Source of the DNA: Gemmatimonadaceae bacterium
Lineage (GTDB): Bacteria; Gemmatimonadota; Gemmatimonadetes; Gemmatimonadales; Gemmatimonadaceae
Direction of reading: 5' to 3'
Length of the DNA: 33,483 nucleotides
NCBI GenBank assembly: GCA_014379205.1
Contig: JACMME010000266.1
Coordinates: 1 to 33,483 of the forward strand
Within the stretch, counting starts at the first letter, position 1. Every line of letters starts with the position of its first letter. Below, one piece after another: positions 8,933-16,560 of the stretch. The position numbers were made by a program, and so were the translations under genes. The notes under the pieces are model-generated. The model was given only the letters and a program-made list of their open reading frames with translations, had not been told where the DNA came from and ran no database searches.

Positions 8933-10327
8933 ATGAAGTCGCCCGTACTACTCGTGAGCGACGTGCCGGCCAAATTCGATGTGCTCAGACGAAGCGCGCT
9001 GTCGGGCCGGGACGTGCATCTCTGGATGCCTGAGGAGAGAGCGGCCCCTGGGTGGGCGAGTGCTGTGCTCGGCGATCCAACCGACTCGCGAACATACGCC
9101 CAGCTCAGCGCGGTAGATCTGCTGGCCGTCGTGGATGTGGTGGACCGCGAACGAGCGTCGCGTGTGGCAACGGCTATTCGGCGGGCGCTCCCACTGGCTC
9201 CGGTGCTTGCGATTGCTCGGGGCACGGAGAAGAAGCGAAGCGGTGGCCGTGGCAGGATCACATGGATCGATGAGGGGGATCTGCTCGCCGATGCCATCGA
9301 TCTGCTGTTGAAGCGAGTGCAGGACCGCAAGCGTGTAGATGGTTTGCGGAGAGCGTTGCGAGGTTCGGATCACTGTGCCTTTCTCGTTCAGCACGATCCC
9401 GATCCTGATGCGATTGCCTCCGCACTGGCCTTGCGTGTCACGCTCGACTTCGACGCTGAACACGCACCCATCGTCACTTGTGGGAGGGTTACCCGCCCGG
9501 AGAACCAGCGAATGCTGGCGGAGCTCAACGAAAAAGTTCAGCACGTGGGGGGCCGTCGCCTTGCTACGCTTGGCCCCTTGATTCTGGTGGACGTGCAGCC
9601 GCCATACTTCGGCATGCCACTGCCGAATGTAGCCGCGGTAATCGACCACCACCCACCTACCGGCAGATTTAGAGCACGATACAGGGATGTACGCACCTCG
9701 TATGGAGCGAGCGCGACGATGGCCGCGGAGTATCTGATCACGAAGGGAGCAGCCGCACTGACGCGCCCGCTTGCCACGGCGCTGCTTTACGGAATAATCA
9801 CAGACACAAAATCGCTCTCACGTCCGACCAGCGATGAAGACCTTCAGATGTTCGCCCAGCTATTTCCGCGCGCTGACCACGCAGTTCTCCGCCGCATCCA
9901 GCATCCATCGTACGAGCCTCGTACCCTGCATCGCTTCGGCCGAGCGCTACAGACTGCTCGAGTGCGCAACGGGCTCGCCTATGTTCACCTCGGCCGGCTC
10001 CCCAAGGACCAGGAGCATATTGTCGCGCAACTCGCTGAGTTCTGTCTTGGAATGGCGGGCGCGGAAGTTAGCGCCGTCTCCGGCATCTTTGGGGGGCGTC
10101 TTGTGATGAGTACGCGTGCGCTTGACGCCAATGCAAGGCTTGGTGCGCGGCTTCGCCTCTTGTTTGGCCGGTATGGCAGCGCTGGTGGCCATCCGGTGAT
10201 GGCCAAGGCAGTAATCGAAATCGCGGCATGGAAGAAGGATCATCCATTCGCCGACGATGCAGAGCTGGAACGCTCTGTGCGCGCAGCCATGCGAAAGGCG
10301 GGAATTGGGGTGAGGGAGAGAGAGTAG
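8933..10327 (+). CDS. DHH/DHHA1 phosphoesterase with N-terminal Rossmann-like domain
   Basis: The protein is 464 aa. Residues 1-115 look like a degenerate TrkA-N (RCK-like) Rossmann fold without a clear GxGxxG. A DHH domain follows, with HDPDPD (154-159), DHH (238-240) and GIITDT (Asp291). The C-terminal DHHA1 domain contains GSAGGHPVMA. Related NrnA-type proteins degrade nanoRNA and 3'-phosphoadenosine phosphate or cleave cyclic dinucleotides. All expected metal ligands are visible, so it should be active. The front domain may sense a nucleotide; that is inference. It stands alone and faces the GGDEF-EAL gene across a heptad repeat. Confidence 0.88.
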   Translation: MKSPVLLVSDVPAKFDVLRRSALSGRDVHLWMPEERAAPGWASAVLGDPTDSRTYAQLSAVDLLAVVDVVDRERASRVATAIRRALPLAPVLAIARGTEKKRSGGRGRITWIDEGDLLADAIDLLLKRVQDRKRVDGLRRALRGSDHCAFLVQHDPDPDAIASALALRVTLDFDAEHAPIVTCGRVTRPENQRMLAELNEKVQHVGGRRLATLGPLILVDVQPPYFGMPLPNVAAVIDHHPPTGRFRARYRDVRTSYGASATMAAEYLITKGAAALTRPLATALLYGIITDTKSLSRPTSDEDLQMFAQLFPRADHAVLRRIQHPSYEPRTLHRFGRALQTARVRNGLAYVHLGRLPKDQEHIVAQLAEFCLGMAGAEVSAVSGIFGGRLVMSTRALDANARLGARLRLLFGRYGSAGGHPVMAKAVIEIAAWKKDHPFADDAELERSVRAAMRKAGIGVRERE

Positions 10328-10332
10328 GGCGA

Positions 10333-10412
10333 GGATGGCGAATAGCAGATGGCGGATGGCGGATGGCAGATCGAGTTAATCACGCAATCCGCCAGCTGCC
10401 ATCCGCCATTTT
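10333..10412. repeat. Imperfect inverted repeat of GATGGCG-type heptads
   Basis: The left arm consists of GATGGCG, GATGGCG and GATGGCA units. A complementary right arm follows about 15-20 bases later (CCGCCAGCTGCCATCCGCCA). It starts just after the stop of the DHH gene and runs into the ten-copy AGCCATA array, so the right side is longer than the left. It lies between convergent genes and likely acts at the 3' end of the DHH transcript. Confidence 0.75.
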
Positions 10413-10413
10413 C

Positions 10414-10483
10414 AGCCATCAGCCATAAGCCATAAGCCATAAGCCATAAGCCATCAGCCATAAGCCATAAGCCATAAGCCATC
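10414..10483. repeat. Ten perfect tandem heptads AGCCAT(A/C)
   Basis: Ten contiguous 7-bp units run without a gap. The last base varies in the order C A A A A C A A A C; all other positions are identical. The array ends three bases before the stop codon of the GGDEF-EAL gene, so it would be the start of that transcript's 3' UTR. Read on the minus strand the unit is TATGGCT/GATGGCT, the same family as the GGCTGAT arms before the APC permease gene. Such perfect short tandem copies should be prone to slippage. Confidence 0.92.
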
Positions 10484-10486
10484 CGT

Positions 10487-12259
10487 TTACCAACTCGGAT
10501 TCCGCGCCAGAAGCTCTTCGATCTCCGCGGGAGGAAGCGGCCGAGAGAAGAGATACCCCTGGCCGAACTCGCATCCCAGTTTTCGCAGCGCGAGAAGCTG
10601 AGGCGTGCTTTCCACACCCTCCGCAACTGAGCGCAAATTGACGCTGCGCGCGAGCGTGAGGATGGTGCGAACGAGTTGAAAATGCCGATCCTTCGTTTCC
10701 ATCTGGCTCACGAATGAGCGGTCGATCTTGATGCAGTCGATTGGGAGATGGGTCAGGTAGCTGAGTGACGAATAACCTGTTCCAAAATCATCCATGTAGA
10801 TCTCAAGGCCGATAGACTTGAGTCCCTCGAGTACCGTTATGGCATGGTCTGTGTTGCCGACGATGACGCTCTCGGTTATCTCCAGCTTGAGACTGTTGGG
10901 GTGCACTCCCGTCGTCTCTACGATATCGGCGATAAGCTGTTTGAGATCGGGCTGTGCGAATTGCTTCACCGAGAGGTTGACGCCAATCGCGAGCGGCTCG
11001 GCTCGGCGAAAGGTCTGCTGCCAGGCGCTCACCTGCCGGCAAGCCTCCCGCATTATCCACTGGCCCATTGGCAGGATCATGCCGGTCTCTTCCGCCATTG
11101 GAATGAAGTCGTTAGGCGGTACGAGCCCACGCTCGGGGTGCTTCCAGCGAATGAGTGCCTCGAAGCCGGCAATCTGTCCGGTCTCGAGCGAGACGACCGG
11201 TTGGTAGTGAGCGATGAATTCCTCGCGCTGCACCGCGTGGCGAAGGTCTGTTTCGAGCTGAAGCCTTGCCAGCGCGTCGGCGTGCATCGCGCGATCGAAC
11301 ATCTCGTACCGCGCTTTTCCAGCTCCCTTCGCGCGATACATTGCCATGTCCGCGCTGCGGATCATGTACTCCGGGATGCCATGCGCTGTCGCACTGTCGA
11401 CGATCCCGATGCTGGCCGATGTGTAAACCTCGTATCCGCTGAGATTCACCGGCTCGGCCAGCGACATGAGAATGCGCTGGGCCACCCGGGCGGCGTCCGC
11501 GACGACTCTGATTCTGTCCAGTAGTATTCCGAACTCATCCCCTCCCAGACGCGCGACGGTGTCCTCCGTGCGAAGACACTTTTCCAGACGCCGTGCCACC
11601 GCGACGAGCAGCTCGTCACCCACCTGATGACCCAGACTATCGTTCACGACCTTGAAGCGGTCGAGATCGAGGAACAGAATCGCGAACAGGTGATCGGGAT
11701 ATCGCTTCGCGCGCGCAATCGCCTGATCGGTGCGCTGCATGAAGAGCGTGCGGTTTGGAAGCTCGGTAAGTGGGTCATGCAGCGTCGTGTGCCTGAGTTT
11801 TACCTCCTCCTCTTTGCGGTCGTAAATCGTGCTGTGCAGTGTCAGCTCGGACGACAGCGTCTCCACGAGGCCGGCGATTGCCGCAACGTCACGATCGCTC
11901 CAATCCCGCTCTGTCGCTCCCACTACGCAAAGGGCACCGAGAACGGCGCTGTCCTGCTCCGCTGAGAATGGCACGACGATCAGTGGGGAAGCTCCCGATC
12001 CACCCCTCTCGGAGTGAATCAGTGCAACTCTGCCCGACGCAATAGCGTCCGCTACGCGTACACGGTCCAGCTCTGCGATTTCGTCGTCGGCTGCCGGTGT
12101 CCCTGTTGTATCGAACTTTCCGCGGACTGCCACGCGGCCGTCGCGAACGGTGCAGACGAACGCCAGTGACGCTTGCAGCGAGCTCGCCGCCAGGCGTGCT
12201 ACGCGCTCGAACGACTCCCTTGGAACATTGTCCAGGAAGGTTTGTCGATCAGAAAGCAC
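10487..12259 (-). CDS. GAF-GGDEF-EAL cyclic-di-GMP enzyme
   Basis: This soluble 590-aa protein has a GAF-like domain (about 10-145), a GGDEF domain (about 155-320) and an EAL domain (about 335-580). GGDEF (239-243) is intact, with an inhibitory I-site RTED (230-233) exactly five residues before it, which suggests product-inhibited diguanylate cyclase. EAL (367-369), ITESV, DDFGTGYSS and QGYLFSRP are intact, so phosphodiesterase activity is also likely. GTG start, five bases after the stop of the FabF-like gene, so it is probably the last gene of the nine-gene run. Its stop abuts the ten-copy heptad array. Confidence 0.94.
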   Translation of the reverse strand: MLSDRQTFLDNVPRESFERVARLAASSLQASLAFVCTVRDGRVAVRGKFDTTGTPAADDEIAELDRVRVADAIASGRVALIHSERGGSGASPLIVVPFSAEQDSAVLGALCVVGATERDWSDRDVAAIAGLVETLSSELTLHSTIYDRKEEEVKLRHTTLHDPLTELPNRTLFMQRTDQAIARAKRYPDHLFAILFLDLDRFKVVNDSLGHQVGDELLVAVARRLEKCLRTEDTVARLGGDEFGILLDRIRVVADAARVAQRILMSLAEPVNLSGYEVYTSASIGIVDSATAHGIPEYMIRSADMAMYRAKGAGKARYEMFDRAMHADALARLQLETDLRHAVQREEFIAHYQPVVSLETGQIAGFEALIRWKHPERGLVPPNDFIPMAEETGMILPMGQWIMREACRQVSAWQQTFRRAEPLAIGVNLSVKQFAQPDLKQLIADIVETTGVHPNSLKLEITESVIVGNTDHAITVLEGLKSIGLEIYMDDFGTGYSSLSYLTHLPIDCIKIDRSFVSQMETKDRHFQLVRTILTLARSVNLRSVAEGVESTPQLLALRKLGCEFGQGYLFSRPLPPAEIEELLARNPSW

Positions 12260-12264
12260 GTGTG

Positions 12265-13509
12265 TCAGCTATGACGCCGAATCACCAGCGCAGCGTTGAT
12301 GCCACCAAACCCGAATGAGTTCGTCACAATGTGCTCCACGCGTGCCTTCCGCCCCGTGCGCGGAATGTAGTCCAGGTCGCATGCATCGTCAGCGGTCTGA
12401 AGGTTTACAGTTGGTGGAAGCCAATCCTGTTGCAGTGCGAGTGCGCAAATGGCCGCTTCAATGGCGCCGGATGCCCCGAGCGCGTGGCCGTAGTATCCCT
12501 TGGTACCGCTTACCTGCAACCGCTGGGCCGATTCTCCAAAAACCCGTTTGATGGCGAGTGTCTCCGTGGAATCGTTCAAGGGCGTGGAACTGCCATGTGC
12601 ATTGACGTAGTCAATCTCGCCGGCGCCAACGGCGGCGTCGCCAAGAGCCCGCTCAACTGCGCGGGCAGCCTGCGTGCCATCGGGTAGAGGCGCGGTCATG
12701 TGGTAGGCATCGTTGGACATTCCATAGCCAACCACCTCGGCGTAAATCGGCGCGCCGCGTGCAATCGCTCGCGCACGCTCTTCCAGAATGAGCACCGCCG
12801 CGCCTTCACCCATGACGAAACCATCGCGATCCCTGTCGAACGGGCGGGACGCCGTCCCTGGATCATCGTTGCGAGTCGACATCGCGCGAATGATAGCGAA
12901 GGCACCAAAGGTCAGCGGCCAGAGCGGCGCTTCGGCGCCACCGCAGATCATGACGTCGGCATAGCCATCACGGATCTGGCGGAAGCCATCGCCAATCGCG
13001 ATGGTGCCCGAGGCACAGCTCATTGCGTTGGTGCTGTTGGGTCCCTGAACGCCGAACTCGATCGCAATGTTGCAGCTGGAAGCGCCTCCAAACACCATGA
13101 GAGCGAGCGCGGGATCAACGTCCTTGACTCCTTTGGTGTAATAGTGTCCGCACTGTTCCTCGGCGTAGCCGACTCCGCCAAGTGCTGTACCCATCATCGC
13201 TCCGATCCTTTCACGGTTTTCTTCCGCCAGGTTGAGCGAAGAATCACCTATTGCCATCTTCGCTGCAGCCACTGAAAAATGTCCGAACCGGTCGAGGCGG
13301 CGGGTGCGTTTGCGCTCCATGAAATCGCCGGCGTCGAAATTGGCCACCTCAGCGGCGCTGTGGCTACGAAATGGCGTTGGATCGAATCGGGTAATTCCCC
13401 GCACGGCCGAGCGTTGCGCGAGCAGGCCTTCCCACAACCCCTGTCGTTCCACTCCGATTGCCGTAATCGCGCCGATGCCAGTGATTACTACTCTGCGCCT
13501 ATCCTGCAC
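12265..13509 (-). CDS. FabF-like beta-ketoacyl-ACP synthase
   Basis: This is a condensing enzyme of the KAS II fold (414 aa). The catalytic triad is complete: Cys165 in NAMSCASGT, His305 in NAHGSSTPLND and His342 in TKGYYGHALGASGA; Lys337 and the gatekeeper loop NSFGFGG are present. The second His motif differs from housekeeping FabF (TKSMTGHLLGAAG). I chose the GTG beginning VQDRRRVVITGIGA, which overlaps the end of the SRPBCC gene by 11 bases. No acyl carrier protein or chain-length factor gene is adjacent. The company of cyclase-like, methyltransferase and redox genes suggests a dedicated pathway and not bulk fatty acid synthesis, though the latter cannot be excluded. Confidence 0.9.
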   Translation of the reverse strand: MQDRRRVVITGIGAITAIGVERQGLWEGLLAQRSAVRGITRFDPTPFRSHSAAEVANFDAGDFMERKRTRRLDRFGHFSVAAAKMAIGDSSLNLAEENRERIGAMMGTALGGVGYAEEQCGHYYTKGVKDVDPALALMVFGGASSCNIAIEFGVQGPNSTNAMSCASGTIAIGDGFRQIRDGYADVMICGGAEAPLWPLTFGAFAIIRAMSTRNDDPGTASRPFDRDRDGFVMGEGAAVLILEERARAIARGAPIYAEVVGYGMSNDAYHMTAPLPDGTQAARAVERALGDAAVGAGEIDYVNAHGSSTPLNDSTETLAIKRVFGESAQRLQVSGTKGYYGHALGASGAIEAAICALALQQDWLPPTVNLQTADDACDLDYIPRTGRKARVEHIVTNSFGFGGINAALVIRRHS

Positions 13510-14062
13510 GGTTATCCTCCTCAACGGTCCTTCCGTTTGATTTTCTTTCCGCAGCAGACGCAAGACCCGCGAGAGTGCGTGAAGCGATGCCATGTATGAA
13601 AACGGGTCCGATTACATGCATCGCGGCCGATGGTCCGATTAGTGGCCAGCGCGGACCGTCCCAGGCGTGCACGATGCGCACACGAACACCATCATGGAGA
13701 TTCTCGAATGTCCACGCCACATCCATGTCACGGGTGATGCCACGTATGTGTCGATAGCGGATTGCCGGTATCGCGGGGTCGACCTCCATCTGCGAGACCC
13801 ACCAGGTGGGCCACCGCAGTGCTCCGAAGGGACGCCATGCGGCCATTTCCACGATTCCGCCACCTTCGCGAGAGCGCTCCAGAAAGCGCACCGCACGATA
13901 GTGAGGCAGCTGAGCCGGCCAGCGTTCTACGTCGAGCGCGAGGGAAAACATCACCGCCAAAGGTGCTCGTACGATTTGTTCGTCAATGGTTTCCATTGGC
14001 CGTCCAAGCGGCATTGCGCCGAGCTTGTACCCCTGTCCGATCGCGAGAGGAAAGTCAGTCAT
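13499..14062 (-). CDS. SRPBCC (START-like) protein, possible polyketide cyclase/aromatase
   Basis: This 187-aa protein has the helix-grip (SRPBCC) pattern: an N-terminal strand ending at IDEQIVRAP, the segment DVERWPAQLPHYRAVRFLE, alternating strands rich in Trp, and a long C-terminal helix (HVIGPVFIHGIASRTLAGL). The DVERWP-LPHYR pattern resembles aromatase/cyclase and coenzyme Q-binding proteins. It overlaps the methyltransferase gene upstream by eight bases and the FabF-like gene downstream. A role in folding or carrying a ketosynthase product is inferred from position. Confidence 0.8.
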   Translation of the reverse strand: MTDFPLAIGQGYKLGAMPLGRPMETIDEQIVRAPLAVMFSLALDVERWPAQLPHYRAVRFLERSREGGGIVEMAAWRPFGALRWPTWWVSQMEVDPAIPAIRYRHIRGITRDMDVAWTFENLHDGVRVRIVHAWDGPRWPLIGPSAAMHVIGPVFIHGIASRTLAGLASAAERKSNGRTVEEDNRAG

Positions 14063-14768
14063 TCAGCCTCCCGGCGGGACGCCACGACGCCGACACGCGA
14101 AATCCAGCGCGCCGGCGAACGACGGGGACCACGCCAGTCGCGCACGCTACCAGTTCGTGAAGCTCGGCCGCCGTGAACCCTCGCAGAACCGACACAACTC
14201 CGTCGTGCCGGCTGACCGGATGGAAACGAAGTATCCAGGACGCAACCCAGATCCCCGCCGCCGCCAACCAGCTTCGCCTCAGATCGCCGATGATTACAAC
14301 ACGGCGTGCCACCCGGTCCATCTCCCGCAACAGCAGCATGCCTTCGTCTCGCTCGAAATGGTGCAGGAGCTGGGAGCAAATCACAATGTCCACACTTCGG
14401 TCGCGAAGGGGGAGATTGCGAGCGTCAGCGCAGGCCGTGGGAAGACCGCGAGAACATGCCGCGCTCGCAAGAGGTTCGCTGGCTTCCACCGCGAACGCCT
14501 GGAGATCTACACCACGCCGCTCGGCGGCTGCACGAGCAAACTCGGGAATGTCACCGGCACCGGTCCCGACATCGAGCATCGTCAGCCTTGAATCGCCGGT
14601 TGTAACCAGAGCCGCGTTCAACTCGGCGAGAACCGCTCTCGTCCCTCCAAAGAGTGAGTTGGCGAGGGCCACATCCTGCATTGAGCGTCTAATGGTACGA
14701 GGGTCGACGCCGGGCTCGTCCAGATACTCCACTCCACGGCGCCGCTTCGGCGTCCACAGCGTCTGCAT
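14055..14768 (-). CDS. Class I SAM-dependent methyltransferase (UbiE-like)
   Basis: The SAM-binding motif I reads LDVGTGAGDIP, followed by an acidic strand-end and motif ARNLPLRDRSVDIVICSQLLHHF, typical of UbiE/Methyltransf_11 proteins. Length is 237 aa from the ATG beginning MQTLWTPKRRRG. That ATG stands one base after the stop of the flavin reductase gene. The N-terminal part (LDDP-like segment, RTIRRSMQDVALANSLFGGTRAVL) resembles methyltransferases often found beside polyketide synthase and FAD reductase genes, as I recall the family. O- or C-methylation of a lipid or aromatic product is likely. Confidence 0.88.
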   Translation of the reverse strand: MQTLWTPKRRRGVEYLDEPGVDPRTIRRSMQDVALANSLFGGTRAVLAELNAALVTTGDSRLTMLDVGTGAGDIPEFARAAAERRGVDLQAFAVEASEPLASAACSRGLPTACADARNLPLRDRSVDIVICSQLLHHFERDEGMLLLREMDRVARRVVIIGDLRRSWLAAAGIWVASWILRFHPVSRHDGVVSVLRGFTAAELHELVACATGVVPVVRRRAGFRVSASWRPAGRLND

Positions 14769-14769
14769 G

Positions 14770-15246
14770 TCAGCGCTCCAGCTGGGCATAGCCGCCACGG
14801 TAGTACAGGAGTGGCCGGTCGGCATGCGCTTCAGCATCGATCACTTCGCCAATGAAGATGCTGTGGTCACCGCCGTTCAACCTTTTCTTCACGTCGCACT
14901 CGACGTGGGCGAGCGTCCCATGAAGAAGCGGAGCTCCGCTCACCCCGCGTCCGAACCCGATTCCGTCGAACCGGTCCTTGATGCGCTCCGCGAAACGCCG
15001 GGAGATGGATTCCTGCCCGCTAGCAAGAATGTTGACCGCGAACTGGGACGCCGACACCAGCACACCGTGCATTTCGGCTATGCGTTCCACGCACACGAGC
15101 ACGAGTGGCGGCTCGAGGCTAAGGGAACAGAAAGCGCTCACCGTCATACCGTGATCGACGCCGGATCCGTCCCGCGCGGTCAGGATGGTCACCCCGGAGG
15201 CGAAACGGCCAACAACGCTCCGGAACTTGGCCGGATCGAATGGCAT
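14770..15246 (-). CDS. Flavin reductase family protein (FMN-binding)
   Basis: At 158 aa this has the compact split-barrel fold of HpaC/FlaRed proteins: FASGVTILTARDG, HGMTVSAFCSLSLEPPLVLVCV, FAVNILA and the C-terminal YYRGGYAQLER. Such enzymes supply reduced flavin to a partner monooxygenase or reductase. The ATG lies three bases after the stop of the FAD-dependent oxidoreductase gene, which makes that flavoenzyme the obvious partner, although it probably binds its own FAD tightly. Confidence 0.9.
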   Translation of the reverse strand: MPFDPAKFRSVVGRFASGVTILTARDGSGVDHGMTVSAFCSLSLEPPLVLVCVERIAEMHGVLVSASQFAVNILASGQESISRRFAERIKDRFDGIGFGRGVSGAPLLHGTLAHVECDVKKRLNGGDHSIFIGEVIDAEAHADRPLLYYRGGYAQLER

Positions 15247-15249
15247 GAA

Positions 15250-16560
15250 TCAGATCGTGCGGGAGGCGGGAACGCGGCCAGTACGGGGCGCGGACTCGCT
15301 GTGGTGCGATGCTGTCAAAGTGCCGCCAATCAACGCGTCGGCGAGGAGCCGCGCGAAGAAGGAAACTTTCAGAACCTCGCGGGGAGGTACGAAGTCGCCG
15401 GCTACTCCGACGAGCAGATCCGCCATCTCCTTGCGACGTGAAAGCGAGCGTGCAGCCCTGTCCATGAACCAGGGGAAGCTGACGGCCGCGCCGATCAGTC
15501 GCTCCACGCGCCATTTGCCGCTGAATTCCCTTACGCGCGACTCATCATACTCTCTAAGGCCTGCATCAGCTCTGGCGAGCGACGTAGCGGCCAGCGACTG
15601 AAGAACCGCAGGGGCAAGCATCTCCCCACCACGAAGAGCCGCATGGATTCCTTCGCCCGTAAATGGGTCAAAGAAGTCTGCGGCATCCCCAACGAGCGCG
15701 ACGCCCGGAGCCCATGCCCGACGTGCATGTGACGCGAACGGCCCGGTGGCGTGCACGGGCGAAGTGCGGCGTGCGTGCTGGAAGCGAGGAGCCAAATGCG
15801 GACGCTCCGATATCCAGCGAAGCAGAAATCCGGCGCGGTCACCCGCCAGTGAGGCGGCTCGTCCAGCGGGAATAACCACGGCAACATTGCACAAACCGTT
15901 ACCTACCGGCGCGATTCCGGTATAGCCGGCTTTGTCAACGTGCATCTCGCCATAACCCGACACTTCCTCGATACCCTCAAAGTGCGTTACTAGAGCAATT
16001 CGCCGCGGAAAGCGAGCTTGGTGAGCAAGACCCATCCTGCGCGCGATGACCGATCGAAGGCCGTCCGCTGCAACGACCAACGACGCGTTGCGTTGGCGCT
16101 TCGATCCACCCTCGCCGAGCGTTTGCACGCCGCAAACGCGACCGCGCGCATCACGAATCACATCGGTCACGCGGACTCCCTCTTCCACACTGGCGCCCGC
16201 GTCTCGGGCACAATCGAGAAGACAGGCATCGAGAACAGTGCGCGGAAGCGCAACACCTCGATCGCTGTAACCGCGCCATCCGTGCGCCGCAACGAAGTCT
16301 CCCTGGAACACAGTTCCGTTCGGCGATCTGATTCGCATTCCCGCCAGATGCGCCGCGCCCGCTTCCTGAATGCGACCCAGCGCGCCCATTGCGTCCAGGA
16401 TTCGGGATGCTTCGGGGCTGAGATACTCAGAACAAGGCTTGTCGCGTGGGAAACGCGCGCGGTCCAGCACTGAAACCTTCGCGCCCTGGCGCGCGAGAAA
16501 CCAGGCGCAGGCTGCTCCGGCCGGGCCGCCACCAACGACAATGACGTCTGGATGACTCAC
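15250..16560 (-). CDS. FAD-dependent oxidoreductase, geranylgeranyl reductase family
   Basis: This 436-aa flavoprotein opens with the dinucleotide-binding motif VIVVGGGPAGAACA and has the second FAD motif GDAADFFDPFTGEGIHAALRGG. The family includes geranylgeranyl reductases and aromatic hydroxylases. The motif PCSEYLSPEASR near residue 45-55 is typical of the reductase-like branch. The GTG start overlaps the radical SAM stop (GTGA). The neighbouring DUF92 gene, a relative of plant phytyl-phosphate kinase, makes an isoprenoid substrate worth considering; a polyketide-like substrate is equally possible. Confidence 0.88.
   Translation of the reverse strand: MSHPDVIVVGGGPAGAACAWFLARQGAKVSVLDRARFPRDKPCSEYLSPEASRILDAMGALGRIQEAGAAHLAGMRIRSPNGTVFQGDFVAAHGWRGYSDRGVALPRTVLDACLLDCARDAGASVEEGVRVTDVIRDARGRVCGVQTLGEGGSKRQRNASLVVAADGLRSVIARRMGLAHQARFPRRIALVTHFEGIEEVSGYGEMHVDKAGYTGIAPVGNGLCNVAVVIPAGRAASLAGDRAGFLLRWISERPHLAPRFQHARRTSPVHATGPFASHARRAWAPGVALVGDAADFFDPFTGEGIHAALRGGEMLAPAVLQSLAATSLARADAGLREYDESRVREFSGKWRVERLIGAAVSFPWFMDRAARSLSRRKEMADLLVGVAGDFVPPREVLKVSFFARLLADALIGGTLTASHHSESAPRTGRVPASRTI

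Noticed and set aside
10414-10483. CRISPR-like array
   Set aside because: Units are 7 bp and contiguous, with no spacers and no cas genes nearby. It is a simple tandem repeat.
14173-15441. Long + strand open frame of 422 codons opposite methyltransferase and flavin reductase genes
   Set aside because: It spans two well-supported genes on the other strand and has Ser/Arg-rich shadow composition.
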